Shown: one piece after another, positions 32,503-41,611 of the stretch
Position numbering within the stretch: the first letter of the stretch is position 1
How the letters are laid out: each line of letters begins with the position of its first letter
Notes under the pieces: generated by a model
The model's database searches: none
The model's input: the letters and a program-made list of their open reading frames with translations, nothing else
What the model was told of the DNA's origin: nothing
DNA from: JBLHZY01 sp047631555
GTDB taxonomy: Bacteria > Pseudomonadota > Alphaproteobacteria > Rhodobacterales > Rhodobacteraceae
NCBI GenBank assembly: GCA_047631555.1
Contig: JBLHZY010000004.1
Coordinates: forward strand, 62,001-126,000
DNA length: 64,000 bases
Reading direction: 5' to 3'
Translations under genes and position numbers: made by a program

Positions 32503-33741
32503 ATGCCCATTCTGGTAATGAAATTCGGCGGCACATCGGTGGCCAACACAGATCGTATCCGCCACGCGGCGGAACGTGTGCGCATCGAGGTGGCCAATGG
32601 CTATGATGTGATCGTTGTTGTTTCGGCAATGTCGGGCAAAACCAATGAGTTGGTTGGCTGGGTGAATGAAATTTCACCGATGTATGACGCGCGCGAATAT
32701 GATGCGGTTGTGGCCTCGGGCGAGCAGGTAACGGCGGGCCTCATGGCGCTTACCTTGCAGGAAATGGATATCCCGGCGCGCAGTTGGCAGGGCTGGCAAG
32801 TGCCGCTCAAAACCAATTCTGCGCATTCCTCGGCCCGGATTGCTGAAATTCCGACCGAGAATATCAATGCGAAATTTGGCGAGGGCATGAAAGTTGCCGT
32901 TGTGGCCGGCTTCCAAGGCATCAGCCCAGAGGGGCGGATCACCACCCTTGGGCGCGGCGGTTCTGATACAACGGCTGTTGCCTTTGCCGCCGCCTTTGGG
33001 GCCGAGCGTTGCGATATTTATACTGATGTTGATGGGGTCTATACCACCGATCCGCGCATCACCGACAAGGCCCAGAAGCTCGACAAAATCGCTTTTGAGG
33101 AGATGCTTGAGCTCGCCTCACTTGGGGCAAAAGTTTTGCAGACCCGCTCGGTTGAGCTGGCGATGCGTTATAAAGTGCGCCTGCGCGTGCTTTCATCGTT
33201 CAAAGATTATGACCCCAATGCAGGCACTTTGGTCTGCGCCGAGGAGGATATCGTGGAAAGCAGAGTAGTCAGTGGCGTGGCGTTCAGCCGCGAAGAAGCA
33301 AAGATGACATTGATCTCGGTCGCGGATCGCCCCGGCATCGCGGCGGCGATTTTCGTGCCCTTGGCTGAGGCTGGGGTGAATGTCGATATGATCGTCCAAA
33401 ACATCTCTGAGGAAGGTCGCACCGATATGACCTTCTCCTGCCCGATTGATCAGGTCGCGCGCGCCAAGGCCGCCCTTGATGCGGTCTGTGAAAAGGGCGA
33501 ATTGAATTTCAACGAGCTGGTGGCAGATACCAATGTTGCCAAAGTTTCCGTTGTGGGCATTGGGATGCGCAGCCAATCGGGCGTTGCGGCCAAGATGTTT
33601 AAGGTTCTGGCCGATGAAGGCGTGAACATTAAAGTCATCGCGACCTCTGAAATCAAGATTTCCGTGCTGATTGATCGGAAATATGTAGAATTGGCTGTCC
33701 AAGCCCTGCATGATGCATTTGAACTGGATAAGGCCGGCTAA
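32503..33741 (+). CDS. lysC: Aspartate kinase
   Basis: 412 residues. It makes aspartyl phosphate, the first step to lysine, threonine and methionine. The kinase domain begins ILVMKFGGTSVANTDRIRHA and includes TLGRGGSDTTAVAFAAAFGA, YTDVDGVYTTDPRI and the conserved EMLELASLGAKVLQTRSVEL. Two ACT regulatory domains follow (SVADRPGIAAAIFVPLAEAG then VNVDMIVQNIS, and KVSVVGIGMRSQSGVAAKMF then EGVNIKVIATSEIKISVLID), so feedback inhibition by lysine and/or threonine is expected. It lies 19 bases upstream of ptsP, a pairing conserved in Rhodobacterales. No lysine riboswitch was recognised in the 182 bases upstream. Confidence 0.95.
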   Translation: MPILVMKFGGTSVANTDRIRHAAERVRIEVANGYDVIVVVSAMSGKTNELVGWVNEISPMYDAREYDAVVASGEQVTAGLMALTLQEMDIPARSWQGWQVPLKTNSAHSSARIAEIPTENINAKFGEGMKVAVVAGFQGISPEGRITTLGRGGSDTTAVAFAAAFGAERCDIYTDVDGVYTTDPRITDKAQKLDKIAFEEMLELASLGAKVLQTRSVELAMRYKVRLRVLSSFKDYDPNAGTLVCAEEDIVESRVVSGVAFSREEAKMTLISVADRPGIAAAIFVPLAEAGVNVDMIVQNISEEGRTDMTFSCPIDQVARAKAALDAVCEKGELNFNELVADTNVAKVSVVGIGMRSQSGVAAKMFKVLADEGVNIKVIATSEIKISVLIDRKYVELAVQALHDAFELDKAG

Positions 33742-33760
33742 AAGGCCCCAGGAAGGGACC

Positions 33761-36013
33761 ATGGCTGACGAGTTTGAAAGTCAGAGCCGCAAGCTATTAG
33801 GGCGGCTCCGAGACACATTGGCAGAAGATAGCGCGGGCCAGACCCGGCTAGATCGCATCACGCATTTGATTGCCGATTCGATGCGCACAGAAGTGTGCTC
33901 AATCTATCTGTTTCGCGATGCCGAAACCCTTGAGCTTTGCGCAACCGAAGGCCTGAAACCCGAAGCGGTTCACCAGACCCGTATGCGGATCGGCGAGGGC
34001 CTTGTTGGCCGCGTTGCGCGCTCGGGCAATCCGATCAATTCGGCTGATGCCCCCCAAGAGCGCGGCTTTCGTTATATGCCTGAAACGGGCGAGGAAATTT
34101 ACTCTAGCTTCCTTGGCGTGCCCATTCAGCGGCTTGGCGAAGCGCTCGGTGTTCTGGTTGTTCAGTCCAAAGAAGCGCGGCAGTTTTCCGGCGATGAGGT
34201 CTATGCGCTTGAAGTCGTGGCGATGGTTCTGGCTGAGATGACAGAGCTTGGCGCTTTTGTTGGCGAAGGCTCGGCGATGGCCGCGCTGCACCAACAGCCC
34301 GTGCTGTTTCGCGGCGGGATCGGCCAAGAAGGCGTCGCTGAGGGGCATGTTTATCTGCACGAGCCGCGCGTGGTTGTCACCAACCCGGTTGCCGATGATC
34401 CGGCGGTTGAATTGATCCGTTTGCAAGAGGCGGTGAATGCGCTGCGCGTTTCGGTTGACGATATGCTTTCGGTGATGAAAAGCAGCGATAAAGAGCAGCG
34501 GGATGTGATTGAAGCCTACCGGATGTTTGCCCATTCGCGCAGTTGGATGCGTCATATGGAAGAGAATATCGCAAGCGGTCTTTCCGCCGAGGCCGCCGTT
34601 GAAAAAGAGCAAACCGCGACCCGCAGCCGCCTCTCCAAAGTTCCCGATCCTTATCTGCGCGAGCGTTTGCATGATCTGGATGATCTCTCCAATCGGCTCT
34701 TGCGCATCCTTACTGGGCAAGGCTCGGAAACCGGCGCTGAGATGCCGGAAAATCCGATCCTGATTGCGCGCAATATTGGTCCTGCGGAATTGCTGGATTA
34801 CGGCAATATTCTTAAGGGCATCGTGCTTGAGCAGGGCTCGGTCGGCAGCCACGCAGCGATTGTTGCGCGCGCATTGGCCATCCCTTTGGTGATCAATGCG
34901 GCGCGGATCACGGGCGAGGCGCTCAATGGCGATCCGATCCTTGTCGACGGTGAACAGGGCGTTGTGCATCTTCGCCCCGAAGAAAGCGTGGCTTCCGCCT
35001 TTCGCGATAAAATCGCCATGCAGGCCCAAGCCCAAGAGCGCTATATCTCCCTGCGCGACAAGCCGGCAATTTCGACCTGTGGGACAACAATTTCCCTGCA
35101 GATGAACGCCGGCTTGATGGCCGATCTGCCTTCTTTGCGCAATTCTGGGGCCGATGGTGTTGGGCTGTTTCGCACTGAGCTTCAGTTCCTTGTGCGCAAC
35201 AAGGTGCCGCGCCGGGGCGAACTTGCGACGCTTTATGGGCGCGTGATGGATGCGGCTGATGGCAAGCGCGTTGCTTTTCGCACGCTTGATATCGGCTCGG
35301 ATAAAGTCCTGCCCTATATGAAGCCTCAGGACGAGCCGAACCCTGCCATGGGTTGGCGCGCGATCCGGGTTGGCTTGGACAAAAAGGGTGTGATGCGGAT
35401 GCAATTGCAGGCGTTGATCCGCGCCTGTGCGGGGCGCCCGCTGACGGTTATGTTCCCGTTTGTGGCGCAGTTTGATGAATTTCGCGAGGCCCGCGCGCAT
35501 GTTTATGCCGAACTAGAGCGCGAAAAGCGGCTTGGCCATCCTTTGCCCACGACCGTCGAGGTTGGGGCGATGTTGGAGACGCCGAGCCTTGCCTTCGCGC
35601 CCAAGCAATTCTTTGATATGGCTGACTTTATTTCCATTGGCGGGAATGATCTTAAGCAGTTCTTCTTTGCGGCTGATCGCGAAAACGAGCGGGTTCGGCG
35701 GCGCTATGACACGCTCAATGTCTCATTCCTGACCTTCATTGAGCGCATCGTTGAGCGCTGCAACGAGTCCGGCACACCTGTTTCGTTTTGCGGCGAGGAT
35801 GCCGGGCGCCCGCTTGAGGCGGCGTGTTTTGCAGCGATGGGGTTGCGCAGTCTTTCGATGCGCCCTGCCTCTATCGGGCCGGTCAAACATCTGATCCGCC
35901 GCATCGATTTGGCGGCGCTAAAGCTGGTGATTGAGGAGTCTGCGGCGCGCGGCGATCAATCTGTGCGCGCGGCCGTGGTTGAGCATCTCAGCTCAGATGG
36001 CTGGATCGCCTAA
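33761..36013 (+). CDS. ptsP: GAF-domain PEP-protein phosphotransferase (enzyme I-Ntr)
   Basis: 750 residues from the ATG at 33761, chosen for its GGAAGGGA ribosome site. An N-terminal GAF domain (about 20-170: HLIADSMRTEVCSIYLFRDA, RIGEGLVGRVARSG) senses small molecules, probably glutamine. The enzyme I part follows, with the phospho-accepting histidine in QGSVGSHAAIVARALAIPLV near residue 365. The PEP-binding barrel has GVGLFRTELQFLV, then DIGSDKVLPYM, PLPTTVEVGAMLETPSLAF and the C-terminal CGEDAGRP. It donates phosphate to NPr (PtsO) and then EIIA-Ntr, controlling potassium and nitrogen functions; neither partner is in the window. Its stop overlaps the convergent EcsC gene by four bases. 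Confidence 0.94.
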   Translation: MADEFESQSRKLLGRLRDTLAEDSAGQTRLDRITHLIADSMRTEVCSIYLFRDAETLELCATEGLKPEAVHQTRMRIGEGLVGRVARSGNPINSADAPQERGFRYMPETGEEIYSSFLGVPIQRLGEALGVLVVQSKEARQFSGDEVYALEVVAMVLAEMTELGAFVGEGSAMAALHQQPVLFRGGIGQEGVAEGHVYLHEPRVVVTNPVADDPAVELIRLQEAVNALRVSVDDMLSVMKSSDKEQRDVIEAYRMFAHSRSWMRHMEENIASGLSAEAAVEKEQTATRSRLSKVPDPYLRERLHDLDDLSNRLLRILTGQGSETGAEMPENPILIARNIGPAELLDYGNILKGIVLEQGSVGSHAAIVARALAIPLVINAARITGEALNGDPILVDGEQGVVHLRPEESVASAFRDKIAMQAQAQERYISLRDKPAISTCGTTISLQMNAGLMADLPSLRNSGADGVGLFRTELQFLVRNKVPRRGELATLYGRVMDAADGKRVAFRTLDIGSDKVLPYMKPQDEPNPAMGWRAIRVGLDKKGVMRMQLQALIRACAGRPLTVMFPFVAQFDEFREARAHVYAELEREKRLGHPLPTTVEVGAMLETPSLAFAPKQFFDMADFISIGGNDLKQFFFAADRENERVRRRYDTLNVSFLTFIERIVERCNESGTPVSFCGEDAGRPLEAACFAAMGLRSLSMRPASIGPVKHLIRRIDLAALKLVIEESAARGDQSVRAAVVEHLSSDGWIA

Positions 36014-36801
36014 GGTGCGGGCTTGTTCGCGATCAAAGCGTTTAATTCCTCGACCAGTTCCGGCAAGGGGCGCGCGCTATCCTCGGACATGCGGCGCAGC
36101 CCAAAGTAGATATGCGCCATTTCTTGATAGTACTGGGTAAAGGCGTAATTCGTCGCCGCTCCCGCCGCTGCGCCCAAAACCGGCACGGCGCGGGTTGCCA
36201 ATCGCTGGCCCATCATCGCGGCCACGCGCGGCGCGATCCGCATCAACATCGTATTGAGCGCAACCCCAGTCAGCGTCACGCGGGCCAGCACAAAGCCAAG
36301 ATCCGCGCCGTCATCGGCCTCCATCGGGCCGCCCGCGGCAAAGATTTGCAAGCAATCGCGCCGGGTTTCCTCGTGATGGGGATCAAAGCCGTATTCGGTT
36401 GAGATCGCGATGATCGCGCGCATCAAAAGCGTTGTGGAAAAGGGCAATTCAACAAGCGCTGTGGGCAAGCCGCCAAACCCGCCAAGCGCGCCCATGGCCG
36501 CCGCGATGGCCGTATTCATCCGTTGAGATTGATCCCGCATGCCCGCTTTGCGCGAGACATGCGCCGCGGTAAAACACCCCTCCAAAGCGCGCAGGGTTGC
36601 CGCCTCAACGGGTTTGCGCACCGGTTGGGGCAGCGCGAGATAAACGTTTTCAATCTGCCCGCCTGCCGAGGAAAGCAGCTGCATGGTGATGCCTTCGGCG
36701 GCGCGGTGGCGCGCGGCCAGATCCGCCATCGCTTGGGGCGTGACGGATTGAAGGATCACATGGCCTTCATCATCGGTGAGCAAGACGGGCGGTGTTTTCA
36801 T
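36010..36801 (-). CDS. EcsC family protein
   Basis: 263 residues from the ATG at 36801 (MKTPPVLLTDDEGHVILQ); the open frame extends 35 codons further without similarity. The sequence AATLRALEGCFTAAHVSRKA, then AAAMGALGGFGGLPTALVELPFSTTLLMRAI and YGFDPHHEETRRDCLQIFA matches the EcsC family, whose glycine/alanine-rich helices are probably membrane-associated. The biochemical function is unknown; the family is named after a gene in the Bacillus ecs locus. It is convergent with ptsP and 53 bases upstream of a GNAT gene on the same strand. Confidence 0.85.
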   Translation of the reverse strand: MKTPPVLLTDDEGHVILQSVTPQAMADLAARHRAAEGITMQLLSSAGGQIENVYLALPQPVRKPVEAATLRALEGCFTAAHVSRKAGMRDQSQRMNTAIAAAMGALGGFGGLPTALVELPFSTTLLMRAIIAISTEYGFDPHHEETRRDCLQIFAAGGPMEADDGADLGFVLARVTLTGVALNTMLMRIAPRVAAMMGQRLATRAVPVLGAAAGAATNYAFTQYYQEMAHIYFGLRRMSEDSARPLPELVEELNALIANKPAP

Positions 36802-36854
36802 GTCTGATATTTGGGATGGATCGCGCCGCTTTTCAAGAGATACGCGCCAGAGGC

Positions 36855-37367
36855 TTAGGGCTTTTGTGGCAAGTCGCGCCGCACTTTGCCCTTCACGCCA
36901 TCCCATATGCCGCTTTCGACATCATAGCCCAAAACCCGCGCCGGATTGGTTGGCGGCGGCATTTTGATCCCGCGCAATTTGCTAAACCCAAAGCGTCCAT
37001 AATAGGGCGCGTCGCCGACAAGCATCACCCGATCCCAGCCGATTTTGCCTGCCCGCTCAAGGCTTTCTTGGATCAACAGCGCGCCCAGACCTTCGCCTTG
37101 GCGCGTTGGGTGAACGGCCACAGGGCCGAGCAACAAGGCGCGCCAAATCTCGCCGTCTTTGGCGCGGATTTGCACCGGCCAATAGCGAATGGCCGCGCCC
37201 ACGGCCCCCGTTTCATCGCGCGCGATCAAGCAAAGCGGGCCAATTGGCGCCACCCCATCGCGCAACCGATACGAAGAAAGCGCCTCGCGGCCGGGCGCAA
37301 AGCACAAATCATAAAGCGCTTCGACCTCCCACCAATCATCGCGCGTTTCTTCGCTTAGCTCAAACAA
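36855..37367 (-). CDS. GNAT family N-acetyltransferase (YhbS-like)
   Basis: 170 residues. The acetyl-CoA binding motif A is LLLGPVAVHPTRQGEGLGALLIQESLERA at about 75-105, containing the Q/R-x-x-G-x-G/A loop, then IGWDRVMLVGDAPYYGRFGFSK, which is the usual YhbS-type ending. The substrate is unknown. The 157 bases between its start and the divergent flavin reductase (37368-37524) form a shared promoter region. Confidence 0.88.
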   Translation of the reverse strand: MFELSEETRDDWWEVEALYDLCFAPGREALSSYRLRDGVAPIGPLCLIARDETGAVGAAIRYWPVQIRAKDGEIWRALLLGPVAVHPTRQGEGLGALLIQESLERAGKIGWDRVMLVGDAPYYGRFGFSKLRGIKMPPPTNPARVLGYDVESGIWDGVKGKVRRDLPQKP

Positions 37368-37524
37368 AGCCCCTGCCCTTTTGATCTTTTGCGCCGTCTT
37401 TTCGCGCGCCTCACTTGCGTTGATTTGATCAGATGTGTCACCAGCGTCAAGCCGTTAGCGCGTTTTTGACTGGCCACAGGGCTAGCACGGCACTATCTGA
37501 GGGGCATTGAAGCGAGGATATCAG

Positions 37525-38130
37525 ATGTTTTACAAACCCGCCGAGGGCCATGGCCTACCGCACAGCCCCTTTAATGCGATTGTTTCGCCCCGCCCGATCG
37601 CATGGATTTCGACCCGCGGCAAAGATGGGCGCGAAAACCTTGCGCCCTATTCCTTTTTCAATGCGGTGGCCTATGTTCCGCCGCAAGTGATGTTTGCCTC
37701 GACCTCTGGCAAGCCAGATCGCGATTTTGGCAAAGATACCGTCGCCAATATCAATGAGACGGGCGAATTTTGCATCAATATCGTTGAATATGCGATGCGC
37801 GATGCGATGAACCTGACCTCGGGCAGCTGGCCTGCGGATGAGGATGAATTCACCCTTGCAGGCATTGAGCGCGCCGAATGCGAGACGATTGCTTGTTCGC
37901 GCGTTGCCGGGGCGCCAGCCTCGCTTGAATGCAAGTTGACCCAGATGGTGACCCTTAAAGGCGCTGCCAACTTTACCATTTTTGGCGAAGTGACCGGCGT
38001 TCATATGCGCGACGATTGCATGAAGGACGGCGAGTTTAATGTTCTGGCGTTTCAGCCGCTCGCGCGCCTTGGCTACCGTGATTATTCGCGGGTGACTGAG
38101 GTTTTGAGCCTCAAGCGCCCCGGCGAATAA
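37525..38130 (+). CDS. Flavin reductase-like / FMN-binding split-barrel protein (DIM6/NTAB family)
   Basis: 201 residues from the ATG at 37525, which has GCGAGGA as ribosome site; a TTG six codons upstream is less likely. The FMN-binding split barrel is indicated by FNAIVSPRPIAWISTRGKDG then ENLAPYSFFNAVAYVPPQVMFA and DTVANINETGEFCINIVEYA. Such proteins reduce flavin with NAD(P)H or use bound FMN; the partner enzyme is unknown. It is monocistronic with a strong terminator after it. Confidence 0.9.
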   Translation: MFYKPAEGHGLPHSPFNAIVSPRPIAWISTRGKDGRENLAPYSFFNAVAYVPPQVMFASTSGKPDRDFGKDTVANINETGEFCINIVEYAMRDAMNLTSGSWPADEDEFTLAGIERAECETIACSRVAGAPASLECKLTQMVTLKGAANFTIFGEVTGVHMRDDCMKDGEFNVLAFQPLARLGYRDYSRVTEVLSLKRPGE

Positions 38131-38147
38131 GCCTGCATTATCGCAAT

Positions 38148-38186
38148 AAAAAGGGCGCCGCGTTTGCAGAAACGGGCGCCCTTTTT
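38148..38186. terminator. Terminator between flavin reductase and SulP genes
   Basis: AAAAAGGGCGCC (38148-38159) pairs with GGCGCCCTTTTT (38175-38186), and an inner CGTTT-GCAG-AAACG hairpin extends it with a single bulged G. It works in both directions by symmetry and separates the convergent genes ending at 38130 and 38204. Confidence 0.88.
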
Positions 38187-38203
38187 CTATTGTATTTAGC
38201 GAC

Positions 38204-39871
38204 TTAGTGCCCGCCGAGGATACCTGTGCGTACCGAATAGTTGGTCGCGATTTGGTAATCGGGATCGTCTTCGCTATCGACGATCAACTGCCCGGCCTTG
38301 GTCAGCAATTGATGGCAATCATGCGACAGATGGCGCAGCTGGATTTCTTTGCCAGCCGTCTCATAGCGGCCCGCCAATGTCTCAATGGCCGTTAGGGCGG
38401 ATTGATCGGCAACCCGGCTATCAGCGAAATCAACGATCACAGCCGCGGGATCATTTTCCGGATCAAACAGCTCGATGAACCCGTCTACCGAGCCAAAGAA
38501 CAGCGGCCCTTGGACTTGATAAACCTTCGCGCCTTCTGGCGTTAGGTAGGTCTTGGCGTGAATGCGGCGCGCGTTTTGCCAAGCATAGGCAAGGGCCGAG
38601 ACGATAACCCCAACCACAACCGCGATGGCAAGGTCTTCGGCCACGGTCACAATCGTCACCAAGACGATTACCGCCGCATCAAGGCGCGGAATTTTGCGCA
38701 TGATGGTGAGCGAGTTCCAAGCGAAGGTCCCGATCACAACCATGAACATCACACCGACAAGCGCCGCCAGCGGGATTTTCTCAATCAGGCTTGAGGCCGC
38801 CACGATAAAGAGCAGCAAAAACAGCGCCGCCGAGATGCCTGAAAGCCGCGTGCGCCCACCTGATTTAACGTTGATCATGGATTGCCCGATCATCGCGCAA
38901 CCGCCCATGCCGCCAAAGAAACCGGTCACCGTATTGGCAACGCCTTGGGCCACACATTCTTGGCTTGCTCCGCCCCGCTCGCCAGTGATTTCACCGACCA
39001 AGTTGAGGGTCAGCAGGCTTTCAATCAGGCCAATCGCGGCAAGGATAAGCGCATAGGGAAAGATGATTTCCAGCGTGTGAAAGGTTGTCGCCCAGTCGCC
39101 AAACATCGGCACAACGGGGATATGGAACTGCGGCAAGCCGCCCTTAATAGAGGCCAGATCGCCGACGCGCGGCACATCAATGCCAAAAGCAATCACCAAA
39201 ACCGCGACAATCCCGATCCCCGCAAGGGGCGCAGGGATCGCGCTGGTGATTTTGGGCATGCCCCAGATGATCACCATGGTAAGCGCGACAAGGCCAAGCA
39301 TCATCACCAGCGGCCAGCCGGTCATCCAGCCGCCGCCTTGCTCTGCGGGCAGTTTAAATTGGGTCAACTGGGCAAGGAAAATAACGATCGCCAGACCATT
39401 CACAAAGCCAAGCATGACCGGATGCGGCACCAGTCGGATGAACTTCCCAAGCCTGAAAACCCCCGCCAATATCTGCATAATCCCCATCAAAACGACTGTC
39501 GCAAAGAGATATTCAACGCCGTGTTCCGCTACGAGCGCGACCATCACAACCGCCAAAGCGCCCGTTGCGCCCGAGATCATGCCGGGCCGCCCGCCCATGA
39601 CCGCGGTGATAAAGCCAACGATAAAGGCCGCATAAAGCCCAACCAGCGGATGCACCCCCGCCACAAAAGCAAAAGCCACCGCCTCAGGCACAAGCGCGAG
39701 CGCCACGGTAAGCCCCGAGAGAATATCGGTTTTTGCTTGGCCGAGGGTCAAATGGCCTCGGGTGAACTTTATTTCAGGAATGGAGAGTCGGTCCACAAAG
39801 GACGCCAGCGTCGATTTCGTCAATTGAATGATCCAATTCGGGGATATGTGCGTTTGGCGCGGGTCTATCAT
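38204..39871 (-). CDS. SulP family anion transporter with STAS domain
   Basis: 555 residues from the ATG at 39871; a TTG four codons upstream is possible, and neither has a clear ribosome site. The transmembrane part has the SulP pattern: LGQAKTDILSGLTVALALVP then EAVAFAFVAGVHPLVGLYAA, GGRPGMISGATGALAVVMVA, and about 10-12 spans. The C-terminal STAS domain is seen in VYQVQGPLFFGSVDGFIELF then PAAVIVDFADSRVADQSALT. Proteins of this family carry sulfate, bicarbonate or other anions; the substrate is unknown, and neither cysteine-synthesis nor carbonic anhydrase genes are adjacent. Confidence 0.92.
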   Translation of the reverse strand: MIDPRQTHISPNWIIQLTKSTLASFVDRLSIPEIKFTRGHLTLGQAKTDILSGLTVALALVPEAVAFAFVAGVHPLVGLYAAFIVGFITAVMGGRPGMISGATGALAVVMVALVAEHGVEYLFATVVLMGIMQILAGVFRLGKFIRLVPHPVMLGFVNGLAIVIFLAQLTQFKLPAEQGGGWMTGWPLVMMLGLVALTMVIIWGMPKITSAIPAPLAGIGIVAVLVIAFGIDVPRVGDLASIKGGLPQFHIPVVPMFGDWATTFHTLEIIFPYALILAAIGLIESLLTLNLVGEITGERGGASQECVAQGVANTVTGFFGGMGGCAMIGQSMINVKSGGRTRLSGISAALFLLLFIVAASSLIEKIPLAALVGVMFMVVIGTFAWNSLTIMRKIPRLDAAVIVLVTIVTVAEDLAIAVVVGVIVSALAYAWQNARRIHAKTYLTPEGAKVYQVQGPLFFGSVDGFIELFDPENDPAAVIVDFADSRVADQSALTAIETLAGRYETAGKEIQLRHLSHDCHQLLTKAGQLIVDSEDDPDYQIATNYSVRTGILGGH

Positions 39872-40043
39872 CGCGGCGGCCAAATCTAAAGGGCGGAATG
39901 ATTAACGCCGCCGGCTGATGTTTGAGAAGCAAGGACAGTGCGTTTTGGCAAAATTGGGCGCGGGCAAAAGGATGGCTTTTCCTTTGGGCGGCTTGCTCTT
40001 AGTTTGCAAAGGCAACCTCAGTTTGGCTCAAGGGTATTTGGCG

Positions 40044-40916
40044 ATGGACAGAATGATTGGCGTGATCGGCGGCTCTGGCGTTTATGAGATCGAGGGGCTT
40101 GAAGAGGCAAAATGGGTCGCGGTTGAGAGCCCGTTTGGCGCGCCATCGGATCAGATTTTGACCGGGGTCTTGGACGGGGTGCGGATGGCGTTTCTGCCCC
40201 GCCACGGGCGCGGCCATGTGCATACGCCCTCGACCGTTCCATACCGCGCCAATATTGATGCGCTCAAGCGGCTTGGGGTGACCGATTGTATTTCCGTTTC
40301 GGCCTGCGGCTCGTTTCGCGAAGAAATGGCGCCGGGCGATTTTGTCATTGTGGATCAGTTTATTGACCGCACTTTCGCGCGCGAGAAAAGCTTCTTTGGC
40401 ACAGGATTGGTCGCGCATGTGAGCGTGGCGCATCCGATCTGTGCGCGGCTCTCGGCGCTTTGCTTAGAAGCGGCGCGCGCGCAGGGTGTGACCGTTCATG
40501 ATGGCGGGACGTATTTGGCGATGGAGGGGCCGCAGTTTTCCTCTGTGGCCGAAAGCAAAATGTATCGCGAGGCTTGGGGCGCGGATGTGATCGGGATGAC
40601 CAATATGCCCGAGGCCAAACTCGCCCGCGAGGCCGAGATTTGCTATGCATCTGTTGCGATGATCACCGATTTTGACAGCTGGCACCCTGATCACGGGGCC
40701 GTTGATATCACTGCGATTATTGCCACTTTGGGCGCGAATTCGGCCAATGCGAAAGGGCTTGTCGCGCGCATCCCTGCGCTTTTGGGGGCGGCTTATGCGC
40801 CTTGCGAGGCGGGCTGTGATCGCGCCCTTGAATATGCGGTGATGACGGCGCCCGACGCGCGCGATCCGGGCATGGTGGCCAAATTGGGCGCAGTTGCGGG
40901 CCGGGTTTTGGGCTGA
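40044..40916 (+). CDS. mtnP: S-methyl-5'-thioadenosine phosphorylase
   Basis: 290 residues from the ATG at 40044, the usual length; the frame is open from 39918 but that part lacks similarity. The N-terminus MIGVIGGSGVYEIEGLEEAK carries the phosphate-binding GGSG. FLPRHGRGHVHTPSTVPYRA, the purine site YLAMEGPQFSSVAESKMY and IGMTNMPEAKLAREAEICYA follow. It splits methylthioadenosine into adenine and methylthioribose 1-phosphate. The downstream apt recovers the adenine, so mtnP-apt is a meaningful pair. Confidence 0.94.
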   Translation: MDRMIGVIGGSGVYEIEGLEEAKWVAVESPFGAPSDQILTGVLDGVRMAFLPRHGRGHVHTPSTVPYRANIDALKRLGVTDCISVSACGSFREEMAPGDFVIVDQFIDRTFAREKSFFGTGLVAHVSVAHPICARLSALCLEAARAQGVTVHDGGTYLAMEGPQFSSVAESKMYREAWGADVIGMTNMPEAKLAREAEICYASVAMITDFDSWHPDHGAVDITAIIATLGANSANAKGLVARIPALLGAAYAPCEAGCDRALEYAVMTAPDARDPGMVAKLGAVAGRVLG

Positions 40917-40961
40917 GGCCATCGGATTTGAGTATTTAGACCAAGAAAAAGGTGAAGCGAA

Positions 40962-41492
40962 TTGAAGCAGGTTAAGGATTACATCCGCACGATCCCGGAT
41001 TTTCCCCATGAAGGGATTATGTTTCGCGATGTCACGACGTTGTTCGGCGATGCGCGCGGATTTCGCATGGCTGTCGATCAAATGCTCGCGCCTTATGTGG
41101 GCGAGCGGATTGATAAGGTTGTCGGGCTTGAGGCGCGCGGGTTTATTCTTGGCGGGGCCGTGGCGCATCAACTCTCAGTAGGATTTGTCCCGGTGCGTAA
41201 GGCAGGGAAATTGCCGGGCGCGGTGATTTCGCAGAAGTATGCGCTTGAATATGGCGAGGCGGAGATGGAGCTGCACGTGGATGCTTTGGCGCCGGGCGAG
41301 CGGGTTTTGATTGTTGATGATTTGCTCGCAACGGGCGGCACCGCAGAGGCCAGCATTTCCTTGATCGAGAAGCTGGGGGCAGAGATTGTCGCTTGCGCCT
41401 TTGTGATTGATTTGCCCGAGCTGGGCGGGGCGGCAAAATTGGCCTCCCTTGGGTATCGTGTTGATACGCTTTGCGAATTTGAGGGTGCATGA
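40962..41492 (+). CDS. apt: Adenine phosphoribosyltransferase
   Basis: 176 residues starting at TTG (40962), with AAGGTGA eight bases upstream. The N-terminus VKDYIRTIPDFPHEGIMFRDVTTL is typical for Apt, EARGFILGGAVAHQL is the adenine-side loop, and VLIVDDLLATGGTAEAS is the PRPP-binding motif. It makes AMP from adenine and PRPP. It follows mtnP by 45 bases and ends at a strong terminator. Confidence 0.95.
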   Translation: MKQVKDYIRTIPDFPHEGIMFRDVTTLFGDARGFRMAVDQMLAPYVGERIDKVVGLEARGFILGGAVAHQLSVGFVPVRKAGKLPGAVISQKYALEYGEAEMELHVDALAPGERVLIVDDLLATGGTAEASISLIEKLGAEIVACAFVIDLPELGGAAKLASLGYRVDTLCEFEGA

Positions 41493-41579
41493 ACCGTTTG
41501 GTAAGGTTTGGCGCGTAAAGCTTGGCGGGCCAGACGGGAGCTGGCATGCTTGCACCACATGTGAAGTAATTCACTGAAG

Positions 41580-41611
41580 ACGCCCTGCTGCCCCCCAGCA
41601 GGGCGTTTTTT
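41580..41611 (+). terminator. Intrinsic terminator after apt
   Basis: ACGCCCTGCTG (41580-41590) pairs with CAGCAGGGCGT (41596-41606) around a CCCCC loop, and a run of T follows to 41611. It ends the mtnP-apt transcript and also overlaps the end of the convergent FAD oxidase gene. Confidence 0.9.
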